Counted from the stretch's first letter, positions 7,395 to 14,362 are shown. The stretch is 14,362 nucleotides of DNA from JAWXCH01 sp034440595 (GCA_034440595.1 JAWXCH010000254.1:1-14362), one strand, 5' to 3'. The notes: generated by a model not told the origin, from the sequence alone. Made by a program: numbers and translations.

Positions 7395-7497
7395 CCGGTC
7401 GATGAAAGGAACGTTCGAAATACCAGCGGCAGGTCGTGATTTTGGCCTGACAGGCATTTCCCAGAATGAACCCTTGGATCGCGCGGAAAAAGCCAAT

Positions 7498-8544
7498 ATG
7501 AAACCACATTCCGCCTATCTGCGATGGATGCAAATTGCCACGTTGTTGGTCAGCGTTTGTTTAACCGGCTGTGCTAGTTCGCTTCGTGAGGTACCGATCG
7601 TGACCGGCGAACCGCCGGTCGATGTGGGCCGAGAGTTGGACATGGTCTCGCTGCCTCGCTATGTCATTGAGCCACCTGATATTCTCCTGATTGACGCCGT
7701 CCGAATCGTACCCAAACCACCGTTTTTGATCGAATCGCTTGATGTGCTTTATCTGGATGTCAGTGGAACACTTTTGGACGCACCGATCCGCGATTTGTAC
7801 CCGGTCGATCCAGGCGGCTCGATCGATCTTGGAGCCAACTATGGCAAGGTACGCGTCGTTGGGATGACGCTCGACGCGGCAACTGTTGCCATCGAGCGGC
7901 AACTGCGAAATGTGCTTCGAGACCCGCAAGTTTCGCTAACCTTGTACCAGTCCGGTGGCAAAGAACAAATCGTCGGCCCGCGATTGGTGGCACCTGACGG
8001 TACCATCAACCTTGGCGTATATGGCAGCGTGTATGTCACTGGAATGACCATTCCAGAGGCGACCCACGCAATCACAACGCACCTGAGCAAGTTCCTGAGC
8101 AACCCGGTGATTTCCGTCGATCAATTGGCTTATAACAGCAAGTTTTACTTCGTCTATACCGAGGGGGCCGGATTTGGGGACAACGTCGTCAAAGTGCCCA
8201 TCACCGGTAAAGAAACCGTGCTGGACGCCATTACCCAGGTCCAGGGCCTGTCGCGACTTTCCAGCAAGAAAATCTGGATTGCGCGGCCATCGCCCGACCC
8301 GAACGGGTGTGCACAAATTCTGCCGGTCAGCTACGTGGACATTACATCCAACGGTGGACCGACCACGAATTACCAGGTTTTTCCAGGTGATCGGATCTTT
8401 ATTGAAGAGGATCACATGGTGGCTGCAGACTCCTCACTGGCACGCATTATCGCACCATTCGAACGAATCTTTGGATTCACGCTGCTCGGAGCCAATACCT
8501 TGCAAACGATGCAGCGATTCCCAGCCGGTGTACAGACCTTCTAA
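7498..8544 (+). CDS. Wza-like polysaccharide export lipoprotein
   Basis: A 348-residue outer-membrane export protein (polysaccharide biosynthesis/export family), expected to form the channel through which the polymer leaves, working with the chain-length/kinase protein at 3458-5716. The start at 7498 gives a lipoprotein signal peptide with lipobox L-T-G-C25, so Cys25 is the likely lipidated residue. Two export-domain openings are seen in tandem, Y55-V-I-E-P-P-D-I-L-L-I-D and F76-L-I-E-S-L-D-V-L-Y-L-D, suggesting an internal duplication at the start of the Poly_export domain. This is followed by the typical V-D-P-G-G-S-I-D-L-G and V-A-P-D-G-T-I-N-L-G segments, each with an A-x-x-A-I helix, and then an SLBB-like region. 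The ribosome binding site is weak (GGAAAA). Divergent from the exosortase; the small secreted protein gene follows 168 bp later. Confidence 0.9.
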   Translation: MKPHSAYLRWMQIATLLVSVCLTGCASSLREVPIVTGEPPVDVGRELDMVSLPRYVIEPPDILLIDAVRIVPKPPFLIESLDVLYLDVSGTLLDAPIRDLYPVDPGGSIDLGANYGKVRVVGMTLDAATVAIERQLRNVLRDPQVSLTLYQSGGKEQIVGPRLVAPDGTINLGVYGSVYVTGMTIPEATHAITTHLSKFLSNPVISVDQLAYNSKFYFVYTEGAGFGDNVVKVPITGKETVLDAITQVQGLSRLSSKKIWIARPSPDPNGCAQILPVSYVDITSNGGPTTNYQVFPGDRIFIEEDHMVAADSSLARIIAPFERIFGFTLLGANTLQTMQRFPAGVQTF

Positions 8545-8615
8545 CCTGACAGATAGAGTTTGCGGGGCAGAACCGTGGCAGACAGCACAAGCGTAACCCG
8601 AGAACGGGAAATTAC

Positions 8616-8643
8616 TTGATTCCGCTCGAGACAGGGATAGAAT
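8616..8643 (+). promoter_or_regulatory. candidate sigma-70 promoter of the small secreted protein gene
   Basis: TTGATT (8616-8621), 16-bp spacer, TAGAAT (8638-8643; 5 of 6 to TATAAT). Transcription would begin near 8650, about 63 nt before the ATG at 8713. It suggests the small gene can be expressed separately from the export gene. Confidence 0.4.
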
Positions 8644-8712
8644 TAACAGGCAGGTCGGCAAGCTGCGGCAACGCGGAACGACAAAGGCCTTTTTTAAGAA
8701 GGAAACGATCAT

Positions 8713-9087
8713 ATGACACGCCTTTTCATTGCAAGTTTGGTCGTAGCCGCCTTCGCCGTGGCAGGCAACCGTGCGGAAGCACAGCTTCCGTTCAGTGGTG
8801 CCGTCCCTTTGCGACCGGCGGTCAGCCCTTACCTGAATTTGGTGAACAACAGCAACAACAACCAGGGTGTTTCTAACTATTTCACGCAGGTGCGCCCCCA
8901 GATTGACGCACGTAACGAGCAGATTCGTCAATCGATGCAGATCCAGCGACTGCAGCGAGACGTTTCGCGAGCCGGTACCGGTGGATTGCCGTCTGGCGGT
9001 TCGGTTGAAATTCGCCCGACTGGCCACGAGACCTTCTACAACAACACGTTGAACTTCTTTCCACCCCCAGCTCCTCGGCGACAGTAG
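8713..9087 (+). CDS. small secreted protein of unknown function
   Basis: 124 residues. A clear signal peptide (M-T-R-L-F-I-A-S, hydrophobic core, likely cut after A-E-A and before Q-L-P) sends it out of the cytoplasm. The mature part is ~100 residues: an Asn-rich segment (N-N-S-N-N-N-Q), a helical stretch rich in Q and R (~residues 55-80), a Gly-rich turn, and a Pro-rich C-terminus (F-F-P-P-P-A-P). There is no second membrane segment, no lipobox and no PEP-CTERM motif. The start is firmly supported by AAGAAGGA about 9 nt before the ATG. I do not recognise a named family; the style resembles small conserved planctomycete exported proteins. Its place directly after the export lipoprotein suggests, but does not prove, a cell-envelope or polymer-related role. 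Confidence 0.8.
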   Translation: MTRLFIASLVVAAFAVAGNRAEAQLPFSGAVPLRPAVSPYLNLVNNSNNNQGVSNYFTQVRPQIDARNEQIRQSMQIQRLQRDVSRAGTGGLPSGGSVEIRPTGHETFYNNTLNFFPPPAPRRQ

Positions 9088-9213
9088 TTCGCCAATTTAG
9101 GCGACATCGAGCCGGATAACCGCTTTTTGAGTCTGCGTAGCTGCTTGTGCGTGCTATTCGCGGCAAAAGGCCATGCGCGACGCCGTCGGCTTACATACCC
9201 TCTATGTCACCTT

Positions 9214-9236
9214 CTAGCCCGGTCTTGCCGGGCTAG
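9214..9236. terminator. terminator-like hairpin
   Basis: Perfect 9-bp inverted repeat CTAGCCCGG / CCGGGCTAG around a TCTTG loop, GC-rich in its inner half. It lies 127 bp after the small secreted protein gene and could end its transcript, but no run of T follows on either strand, so it may act through another mechanism. Confidence 0.45.
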
Positions 9237-9351
9237 ACTCCTTCGGCCGAATGCCCAATCTTGGGAAAGGCCCTTGCCTGCGTTCCAAGAACTGGACTTT
9301 CCCTTTTGGAAACGTCACAATGGAGGCTGAGGCAAAAAACTGTGCAGAGGC

Positions 9352-9377
9352 CGCCGCTTGAGGGTCATCGAGCGGCG
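9352..9377. other. GC-rich hairpin of unknown role
   Basis: Perfect 7-bp arms CGCCGCT (9352-9358) and AGCGGCG (9371-9377) with a 12-nt loop, 117 bp before the DUF1559 start. It could be part of the 5' leader of that gene or a second transcription end. Confidence 0.3.
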
Positions 9378-9493
9378 CGCCAGCAGTATCAAAACTGAAT
9401 CGCACAGTATTTATTCGCGCGGCAGTCACTAATGGGACTGTCCAACTATTGAACAGATTATCACGCTGGCATTCGCCAATAGGAGATTGTGTT

Positions 9494-10549
9494 ATGACCC
9501 GGTTTTTGAATTCACGTGCAATCATCGCGACTTCGCATTCTCGCATTGTGGCACCGCATGCCGCTGGCACCACGCGCAAGGCATTTACGCTGGTCGAATT
9601 GTTGGTGGTCATCACGATCATCGGCATTCTGGTCGGCATGGCGCTACCGGCAATCAGCATGGTGCGTGAGAACGCCAATCGCACTACATGCAGCAACAAC
9701 ATGCGTCAGGTCGCGTTGGGTATTAACAACTATGTCAGCGTCAAGCAACGCTTTCCTTTCTACCACGACTACATGGGCAAGCGCGTGAACAGCAACAACG
9801 TCTCCACCCCTTGGACGATTGCCATTGCAGATAAGATTGAACGTTCGGATGTTTACAACGCCTGGAATGACCCACCTCAGGCACTTCCCTCGCTGTCGGT
9901 GCTAACTTGCGCCAGTGATGAATTTGATGCGTCAATGCCGAACCTTTCGTTCGTGGTGAATGCCGGCCGACCAGATAATCCAGATGGAGCATCAGAACCA
10001 GGTGATCACCCTGAAAATGGTGTGTTTGTTGCACGAACTGCCGGCAACCAACGGCCGCGGTTTAACAGCCAGTCCACGATCAAGGATGGATTGAGCAATA
10101 CACTGATGCTGACCGAAAACCTGCAGGCCATGTTCTATTGCTTCCCGATCAATCCGGCAAATCCGGCCGGACCTCCTGCCGACGAAACTCTGGCCGAACG
10201 CTTCAATACGTTTGTCTGGGCCGTGCCCAACGGAGATCCGGTTAGTTCGCCACCCGACCAAGAATTTCTAAATCCAAACGCGAGCGAGGGAGTACTTAGA
10301 ATAAATGGTGGGGGTTCACTACATCCCAACAACGAGACGAACACCAATATTGCATTTGCACGTCCGTCTTCGCAACATTCGGGCGGTGTAAACGCTGCAT
10401 TTTGCGATGCGAGCATCAAGTTTCTCTCGCAGGAAATGGCCTACCACGTCTATCAGCAGTTGATGACGGCGGATGGTCGCAGCCCGCGCTGTGAAGTCCC
10501 GCTGCCGAACAAGAACTACGTGCTAAGTGGGCAAGACTACGGTCAATAA
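9494..10549 (+). CDS. DUF1559-family protein with type IV pilin-like N-terminus
   Basis: A 351-residue protein of the planctomycete-expanded DUF1559 family, of unknown function, probably processed by prepilin peptidase and exposed at the envelope. The start at 9494 has an ideal AGGAG site 8 nt upstream; an earlier in-frame ATG at 9449 lacks one. The prepilin signal is R-K-A-F31-T-L-V-E35 followed by a hydrophobic helix (~36-55); cleavage would be expected just before F31, leaving an unusually long leader of 30 residues. Next comes the typical N-N-M-R-Q-V-A-L-G-I-N-N-Y segment, then the globular domain with D-G-L-S-N-T-L-M-L-T-E-N. The C-terminal H-X9-DG motif is nearly intact: H295, then nine residues, D305, but Ala306 replaces Gly. 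Not obviously linked to the exosortase genes; planctomycete genomes carry many such paralogues. Confidence 0.92.
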   Translation: MTRFLNSRAIIATSHSRIVAPHAAGTTRKAFTLVELLVVITIIGILVGMALPAISMVRENANRTTCSNNMRQVALGINNYVSVKQRFPFYHDYMGKRVNSNNVSTPWTIAIADKIERSDVYNAWNDPPQALPSLSVLTCASDEFDASMPNLSFVVNAGRPDNPDGASEPGDHPENGVFVARTAGNQRPRFNSQSTIKDGLSNTLMLTENLQAMFYCFPINPANPAGPPADETLAERFNTFVWAVPNGDPVSSPPDQEFLNPNASEGVLRINGGGSLHPNNETNTNIAFARPSSQHSGGVNAAFCDASIKFLSQEMAYHVYQQLMTADGRSPRCEVPLPNKNYVLSGQDYGQ

Positions 10550-10576
10550 GAAGTGCTGACCTTGTAAGGGCTTATT
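10545..10576. terminator. possible bidirectional terminator between convergent genes
   Basis: The convergent genes end 22 bp apart. AATAAG (10545-10550) and CTTATT (10571-10576) can pair around an inner CCTT-GT-AAGG stem. The stem is AT-rich, overlaps both stop regions, and has no T-tract, so the call is weak. Confidence 0.25.
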
Positions 10577-11753
10577 CGCCTTCTTCCTCGGCGCGCAGTC
10601 GCGTCGAGGAGATCTCGTGTAAGAACTCCTCGCGAGGTACTTCATCGCAGAGTTCGCGCAACACCGGCGGCAGATCCAGTTCCGATAGCTTGTACAGTTG
10701 ATGGTCGTGTCGTCGCGCAAAAACCAGAAAGCGACACCCGCTGGCCGTCATGCGCGTTATTGAACGCTGCAGGCCCGTCACTCCGTCGCCGACATAACGT
10801 GGGTCGGCAATCCGCGCGATCGTATCTCCGCCAACAATGAAGGTCGTGTTCGGAAAGAGTCGCGTTTTGTCCTCGAAGAGTGGAGCTTGAGTGAGCCAGA
10901 GCGTCTCCTCATCGGTGAATTGCTCGGCACGCAATTCCATCTCACGGTAATCAAGCGGTGGCTTTTCCACATTCTGAATCGAGATTTCATACTCGACCGG
11001 CAGCCGCAGTCGCTCAGCCGCAATCCGCGCCATCTCGCGGTGCGCCGTGTGGATGGGATTGAATGCGCCCGGAAAGACCGCACGGCGCGCGCCGTCGACC
11101 AGAATCGGAGTGCGCCCAATGCATATCTGCCGTCGCTCTCCCAAGATCAATTGCTGCCGGTTCTCCGGCGCAGGTGTCCGTCGTAATTCGACGTTTTCAC
11201 CTTGCAGCAGATGTAACTCTGGTGAGCCGTCGATCCCTGCAACATCGGCCAGGGCAGCTAGGATCAGTCGCGCGGCAAGCGCTTCTTCGGTCGTGCGGTC
11301 GCGCGCCCCTTTCGCAAGCGTTACAGAAAGTGTCACTGTCGCGCCGATCGTCTGCGTTGCGACATGGATGCGGTGTGCCCCGCGTTTGGGCCGGTCGCTA
11401 ACCAGGCTGGCCGTACAGCCAATGCCGATAGGTTGCGACAATAGCGTATGGCTTCGGCTTTCCCCTTCGGTCGGCCGTGTCAGTTCGATCGCACGTTGAA
11501 ATGCCACCATCGCCATCAGGCGCGCGGTGTGCTCGGAGCAGTAATGTTCTGGCTCACTGCGCAAGAACTGACTCAGCGCGGCGGGCGAGTAGGGCACAAT
11601 CGCTTCGAGTAACGTGCGCGAGCCGCCCGGCACCTCCAGTAGTTCAGCAATTGCGCGGCTTCCTCCGCCGGTGATCGCCAGTACGGCCTGGCACGGGCTG
11701 TCGTGGACCTGCTGGATTAGAAGGCGAAGTTCGGGTTCTGTGTTTTGCGACAT
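10572..11753 (-). CDS. two-domain protein: CinA/PncC-like domain fused to NadD-like nucleotidylyltransferase
   Basis: 393 residues. The N-terminal ~190 resemble the CinA C-terminal (nicotinamide-nucleotide amidase, PncC) fold: I-T-G-G-G-S-R-A-I-A-E-L-L, V-P-G-G-S, V-P-Y-S, G-I-G-C-T-A-S-L, and an R-T-T-E-E-A-L-A-A-R helix. The usual A-E-S-x-T-G-G segment that supplies the catalytic serine reads A-I-T-G-G-G, so amidase activity is doubtful. The C-terminal ~175 residues form a nucleotidylyltransferase domain with F-P-G-A-F-N-P-I-H235-T-A-H238 (HxGH-type motif with Ala for Gly), G-G-D-T near the middle, and I381-S-S-T-R-L-R387 (ISSTxxR). The NadD/NMNAT-like signature points to a role in NAD or another nucleotide coenzyme, but substrate cannot be read from sequence. 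The ATG at 11753 is preceded by GAGG. It lies 44 bp downstream of the permease gene, perhaps in one operon. Confidence 0.75.
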   Translation of the reverse strand: MSQNTEPELRLLIQQVHDSPCQAVLAITGGGSRAIAELLEVPGGSRTLLEAIVPYSPAALSQFLRSEPEHYCSEHTARLMAMVAFQRAIELTRPTEGESRSHTLLSQPIGIGCTASLVSDRPKRGAHRIHVATQTIGATVTLSVTLAKGARDRTTEEALAARLILAALADVAGIDGSPELHLLQGENVELRRTPAPENRQQLILGERRQICIGRTPILVDGARRAVFPGAFNPIHTAHREMARIAAERLRLPVEYEISIQNVEKPPLDYREMELRAEQFTDEETLWLTQAPLFEDKTRLFPNTTFIVGGDTIARIADPRYVGDGVTGLQRSITRMTASGCRFLVFARRHDHQLYKLSELDLPPVLRELCDEVPREEFLHEISSTRLRAEEEGE

Positions 11754-11797
11754 TCCAGTGATCCCTCGTCCAACAATTTGCTATCACGTCGTCGATG

Positions 11798-13201
11798 TTA
11801 CTTTTGGGCATCTGCAATTGTACCGTTTGCCTTATGACCGGCCGGTCGCCAGAAGCTCAATGCAAACCCGACCAGCATGATGCCGGCAGCCCATAATAGC
11901 TCCGACGCCTGTTGTTTATGCCAGGCATACGAGAACGTGGCATATAGCATTAGGGCGCTGGAGGTACAGAACAAGAGCGGAGTGAGCGGATAGAGCGGAA
12001 CTTTGAACGGGCGTGGCAGGTCACTGCGGCGATAGCGAAAGACAATCAGCGACACTCCTACCAACAGCAGGAAAAACCAGAATATCGGTGTCGTAAAGAC
12101 CACTAGGTTTTCAAATCCGTTGCTCCCGCCGCGCCCAAAGACAACTATCGGTACCAGGCATGTTATTAGCTGCACCACCAGTGCGACGGAAGGCGTGCTG
12201 CGATGACTGTTCCAACGGTTCAGCCCCGGATACCAAGGATGATCCACACCAAAGGCGTAATGGATACGGCCGCCAGTAAATAGCTGTCCATTGATCGCGC
12301 CCAGTGTTGAAATACAGATCAGCGCACTGATCAGTCGGCCACCTATTTTCTCGAATTTCAATTGGACCAGATCCGTAGCGACGGCCTGCGATTCACCGAA
12401 TTGCTGCCAGCCCAGGCCGTAGGCAAAAGCGAAATTCACCAGCAAGTATATCGTCGTTACAATCGCCAGCCCGGTGATCAGTACGCGCGGAATACTGCGT
12501 CGCGGGTCATGCACCTCGGCGGCCACAAATGCGATCTCGTTCCACCCTCCATACGCAAACATGATTAATATCAATGCCAGACTGTAGCTCGGTTGCCATC
12601 CGGGCGAGTCCACGGCTGGCGCGGACAACTGCGACGGTAGCCCGGCCGCGACCGCCACAATCGCCAGCAGGCCCAGCAGTTTGACCGCCGCCAGAATATT
12701 CTGCGTCCATTTGCCTTGCTTGATACCGATTAAATTGAGAATCGACAGCACAGTCACCGCCCCAACGGCATATAGCAGTTGCGCGGAGGAGTCGTCCATT
12801 TTCAAGGGAAGCAGGTTCTGCGCATAGATTGCAAAAACAAAACTAACCGCTCCGATCGAGCCGGGGCGCACGACCAGTAGTTCTCCCCAGGCGTACAGGT
12901 AGCCGACCCGTCGACCGAATGCACGTGTCAGGTAGACGTATTCGCCACCAGAATGCGGTAACATGGTGGCCAGCTCGGCGTAACATAGGGCGCCAGACAG
13001 GGCAATCAATCCTCCCGCCAGCCACAGCAACAATAGCGCTGTCAGACCTGGAACATTGGCTGCCACGTCGGGAGAGGACTTGTAGATCGAGGCACCGACA
13101 ATGATTCCAACGACGATCGAAGTGGCGTCCAGAGTCGACAATTCCCGGCGCGGAGTGCCGTTGGGCTCAGTCTTTTCAAGAATAGCTGAATTTGCATTCA
13201 T
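11798..13201 (-). CDS. APC-family amino-acid permease
   Basis: A 467-residue inner-membrane secondary transporter of the amino acid-polyamine-organocation superfamily, with about 12 hydrophobic segments across the whole length. The first segment contains the unwound substrate-binding stretch G32-I-I-V-G-A-S-I39-Y, corresponding to the usual G-S-x-I-G-x-G-I-F with Ser-Ile in place of Gly-Ile. Next are G-A-L-C-Y-A-E-L-A-T and P-H-S-G-G-E-Y-V-Y-L, a well-known APC pattern, and F-A-Y-G-G-W-N-E in the sixth segment. The substrate is not predictable beyond amino acid; the LAT-like pattern suggests a neutral one. The ATG at 13201 lacks a clear ribosome binding site, but no better start is visible. 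Divergent from a sulfur amino-acid-type PLP enzyme (118-bp gap), suggesting shared regulation. Confidence 0.92.
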   Translation of the reverse strand: MNANSAILEKTEPNGTPRRELSTLDATSIVVGIIVGASIYKSSPDVAANVPGLTALLLLWLAGGLIALSGALCYAELATMLPHSGGEYVYLTRAFGRRVGYLYAWGELLVVRPGSIGAVSFVFAIYAQNLLPLKMDDSSAQLLYAVGAVTVLSILNLIGIKQGKWTQNILAAVKLLGLLAIVAVAAGLPSQLSAPAVDSPGWQPSYSLALILIMFAYGGWNEIAFVAAEVHDPRRSIPRVLITGLAIVTTIYLLVNFAFAYGLGWQQFGESQAVATDLVQLKFEKIGGRLISALICISTLGAINGQLFTGGRIHYAFGVDHPWYPGLNRWNSHRSTPSVALVVQLITCLVPIVVFGRGGSNGFENLVVFTTPIFWFFLLLVGVSLIVFRYRRSDLPRPFKVPLYPLTPLLFCTSSALMLYATFSYAWHKQQASELLWAAGIMLVGFALSFWRPAGHKANGTIADAQK

Positions 13202-13219
13202 GGCACGGTAGTCTAATCT

Positions 13220-13240
13220 GATAGCGGGCCAAGTGCTATC
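13220..13240. promoter_or_regulatory. inverted repeat in the permease/PLP enzyme divergent promoter region
   Basis: GATAGC (13220-13225) and GCTATC (13235-13240) form a perfect 6-bp inverted repeat separated by 9 bp, about 20-40 bp upstream of the permease start and 80 bp before the PLP enzyme start. It is a possible operator for both genes. Confidence 0.3.
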
Positions 13241-13319
13241 TACGTCGCACGCAGTTTGGCAGCAGCGGCGAAACAGGCCCGATCGATTCCTTGCAGATTA
13301 TCAAGAAAGCAAACCGGCA

Positions 13320-14362
13320 ATGAAATCTGAACGCCCCGAGGATGTCTGTACCCACGTTGGCGAACGCACGGCCATGCCAACGGTACCGCATGCGACGCCG
13401 CTGTATACGTCGACCGTGTATCAGTGTGCCGATATTGCGCAAGCCGAAGGAATTCTATCCGGTGCCGAAAACGGGTACGTCTATCGTCGTGACGGCAATC
13501 CCAATGCTGACCTGCTGGCGGAGAAATGCCGCCTGCTGCACGGTGCCGAGCGCGCTGCACTGGCCGCGACCGGTATGGGGGCACTATCTCTGGCGTTATT
13601 GTCGCATTGTCAGGCGGGCGATCACCTGCTCATTAGCAACCGCTTGTACGGTCGCTCGCTGGCGCTCTTTGGACAGGAGGCTGCGCGGCTGGGAATTCGC
13701 AGTACGGCAGTGGATACCTGCGACCTGACGGCGGTGCAATCTGCAATTACCGACCGAACGCAGTTGATAGTGGTCGAGACCATCACCAATCCCATGCTGC
13801 GCGTCTCGAATATTCGCGAGTTGGCTAGCATCGCGCATCAGCGCAGTGCGCTGCTGCTGGTCGATAACACGTTTGCTTCGCCATTGGTCTGCCAGCCGCT
13901 GAAACTCGGTGCCGATCTGGTCCACGAGAGTCTCACCAAAATCATGAACGGGCACAGCGACGTTGTGCTCGGTCTATTGTGTGGATCCAATTCGCTCTGG
14001 AGCCGCGTGCCAGGTGTCCTGTCTACCTGGGGGCTGGCCGCCAGCCCATTTGATTGCTGGATGGCGGAAAGAGGCCTCAGCACGCTGCATCTGCGCGTCC
14101 GGCAGGCGAATGAAAATGCGCACTGTGTGGCGGAAATGCTCTGCCAGCACGCTGCGGTGGCGTCGGTTCAGTACCCCGGCTTGCCAACGCACGTCGACCA
14201 CGAGCTGGCACGGCAGCAGTTTGGCGACCGATTCGGTTCGGTGGTGACTTTTGAGCTGGCCGCCGGGCAGTCGGGGGTCCAGCGGTTTATTGAGGCTGGG
14301 GGGATTCCGTTTTGTCCATCGCTAGGGGAAGTCGATACGACAATGAGCCATCCGGCCTCGAC
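13320..14362 (+). CDS. Cys/Met metabolism PLP-dependent enzyme (cystathionine gamma-synthase/lyase type), partial
   Basis: 347 codons are seen and the frame is still open at the right edge, so the C-terminus is missing (family ~390-420 residues). PLP-fold type I enzyme of the trans-sulfuration family, which makes or breaks C-S bonds in cysteine, homocysteine and methionine metabolism. The visible signature residues are Y55 and R57 in Y-V-Y-R-R-D-G-N-P, T-G-M-G-A-L for phosphate and ring binding, N-R-L-Y-G-R, the aspartate in V-D-N-T-F-A-S-P, and the Schiff-base lysine K207 in S-L-T-K-I-M-N-G-H-S-D. The late motif reads S-L-G-E-V-D-T-T-M-S-H-P-A-S where classical gamma-synthases have S-L-G-G-V-E-S, and Y-G-R-S replaces the usual Y-G-G-T. 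The exact reaction (synthase, gamma-lyase or O-acetylhomoserine sulfhydrylase) therefore stays open. The start is the ATG at 13320; the ribosome binding site is weak (AAGAAAG). Divergent from the amino-acid permease. Confidence 0.92.
   Translation, partial: MKSERPEDVCTHVGERTAMPTVPHATPLYTSTVYQCADIAQAEGILSGAENGYVYRRDGNPNADLLAEKCRLLHGAERAALAATGMGALSLALLSHCQAGDHLLISNRLYGRSLALFGQEAARLGIRSTAVDTCDLTAVQSAITDRTQLIVVETITNPMLRVSNIRELASIAHQRSALLLVDNTFASPLVCQPLKLGADLVHESLTKIMNGHSDVVLGLLCGSNSLWSRVPGVLSTWGLAASPFDCWMAERGLSTLHLRVRQANENAHCVAEMLCQHAAVASVQYPGLPTHVDHELARQQFGDRFGSVVTFELAAGQSGVQRFIEAGGIPFCPSLGEVDTTMSHPAS

Larger units (their letters stand above)
7048..7497. other. divergent promoter region between exosortase and export lipoprotein
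   Basis: 450 bp with no convincing gene. The export-protein reading frame stays open leftward to an ATG at 7339, but its lipoprotein signal begins at 7498, so the part before that is treated as leader. The region contains a sigma-70-like promoter facing the exosortase gene and a palindrome-overlapped promoter candidate facing the export gene, listed separately. Confidence 0.6.
9088..9493. other. intergenic region upstream of the DUF1559 gene
   Basis: 406 bp without a credible gene. It contains a small hairpin directly after the stop codon (TCGCC AATTTA GGCGA, 9089-9104), two stronger hairpins listed separately, and an AGGAG ribosome binding site (9481-9485) for the DUF1559 gene. No clear promoter was recognised. 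Confidence 0.55.

Noticed and set aside
7339..7497. N-terminal extension of the export lipoprotein to an ATG at 7339
   Set aside because: The lipoprotein signal and lipobox begin at 7498; the extension would place 53 polar residues ahead of the signal peptide and overlaps promoter-like sequence.
9262..9278. Sigma-54-like site upstream of the DUF1559 gene
   Set aside because: Spacing can be made to fit, but the -24 element departs at several positions and it lies more than 200 bp from the start codon.
9320..9361. 13-codon reading frame before the hairpin at 9352-9377, resembling an attenuator leader peptide
   Set aside because: No ribosome binding site, no run of a regulatory amino acid, and no T-tract after the hairpin.
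9214..9702. Long minus-strand reading frame over the start of the DUF1559 gene
   Set aside because: It is the antisense of a well-supported gene, with no family resemblance and no ribosome binding site.
497..10549. PEP-CTERM-type sorting signals on the TIGR03790, small secreted and DUF1559 proteins
   Set aside because: None has the terminal motif, hydrophobic segment and basic tail needed.

Overview
The window most likely comes from a planctomycete of the Pirellula/Rhodopirellula/Blastopirellula type. This rests on gene content: a DUF1559 (H-X9-DG) pilin-like protein, a small secreted protein of planctomycete style, a stand-alone exosortase with a separate EpsI-type gene, and a TIGR03790-family protein. 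GC content looks moderate, gaps between genes are wide, and Shine-Dalgarno sites are of mixed strength. No RNA gene, CRISPR array, insertion sequence or phage gene was seen.

Left arm (1-7047, all genes on the minus strand, read right to left): exosortase; a fused Wzz/BY-kinase-type chain-length and tyrosine-kinase-like protein; an EpsI-family protein; a secreted TIGR03790-family protein; and tadA, cut by the left edge. Starting at 7498 on the plus strand, and divergent from the exosortase, is a Wza-like outer-membrane export lipoprotein followed by a small secreted protein. Together these look like the export, assembly and sorting core of an exosortase-linked exopolysaccharide system. There are no glycosyltransferases and no PEP-CTERM-type substrate here, so those parts must be encoded elsewhere. 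A good sigma-54-type -24/-12 element precedes the kinase gene. Three copies of a 27-28 bp palindromic REP-like element lie just downstream of the stop codons of the TIGR03790, EpsI and kinase genes.

Middle (8713-10549): the small secreted protein, a roughly 400-bp gap holding two clear hairpins, and a DUF1559 protein with a type IV pilin-like N-terminus.

Right arm (10572-14362): a two-domain protein joining a degenerate CinA/PncC-like N-terminal domain to a NadD-like nucleotidylyltransferase; an APC-family amino-acid permease 44 bp upstream on the same strand; and, divergent from the permease, a trans-sulfuration-type PLP enzyme (Cys/Met metabolism family) that runs off the right edge. The permease and PLP enzyme share a short promoter region with a 6-bp inverted repeat, which suggests linked amino-acid uptake and metabolism.

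The points most worth a second look are the REP-like elements, the kinase with an altered P-loop and no tyrosine cluster, the sigma-54 site, the hairpin next to the EpsI ribosome binding site, and the CinA-like/NadD-like fusion.
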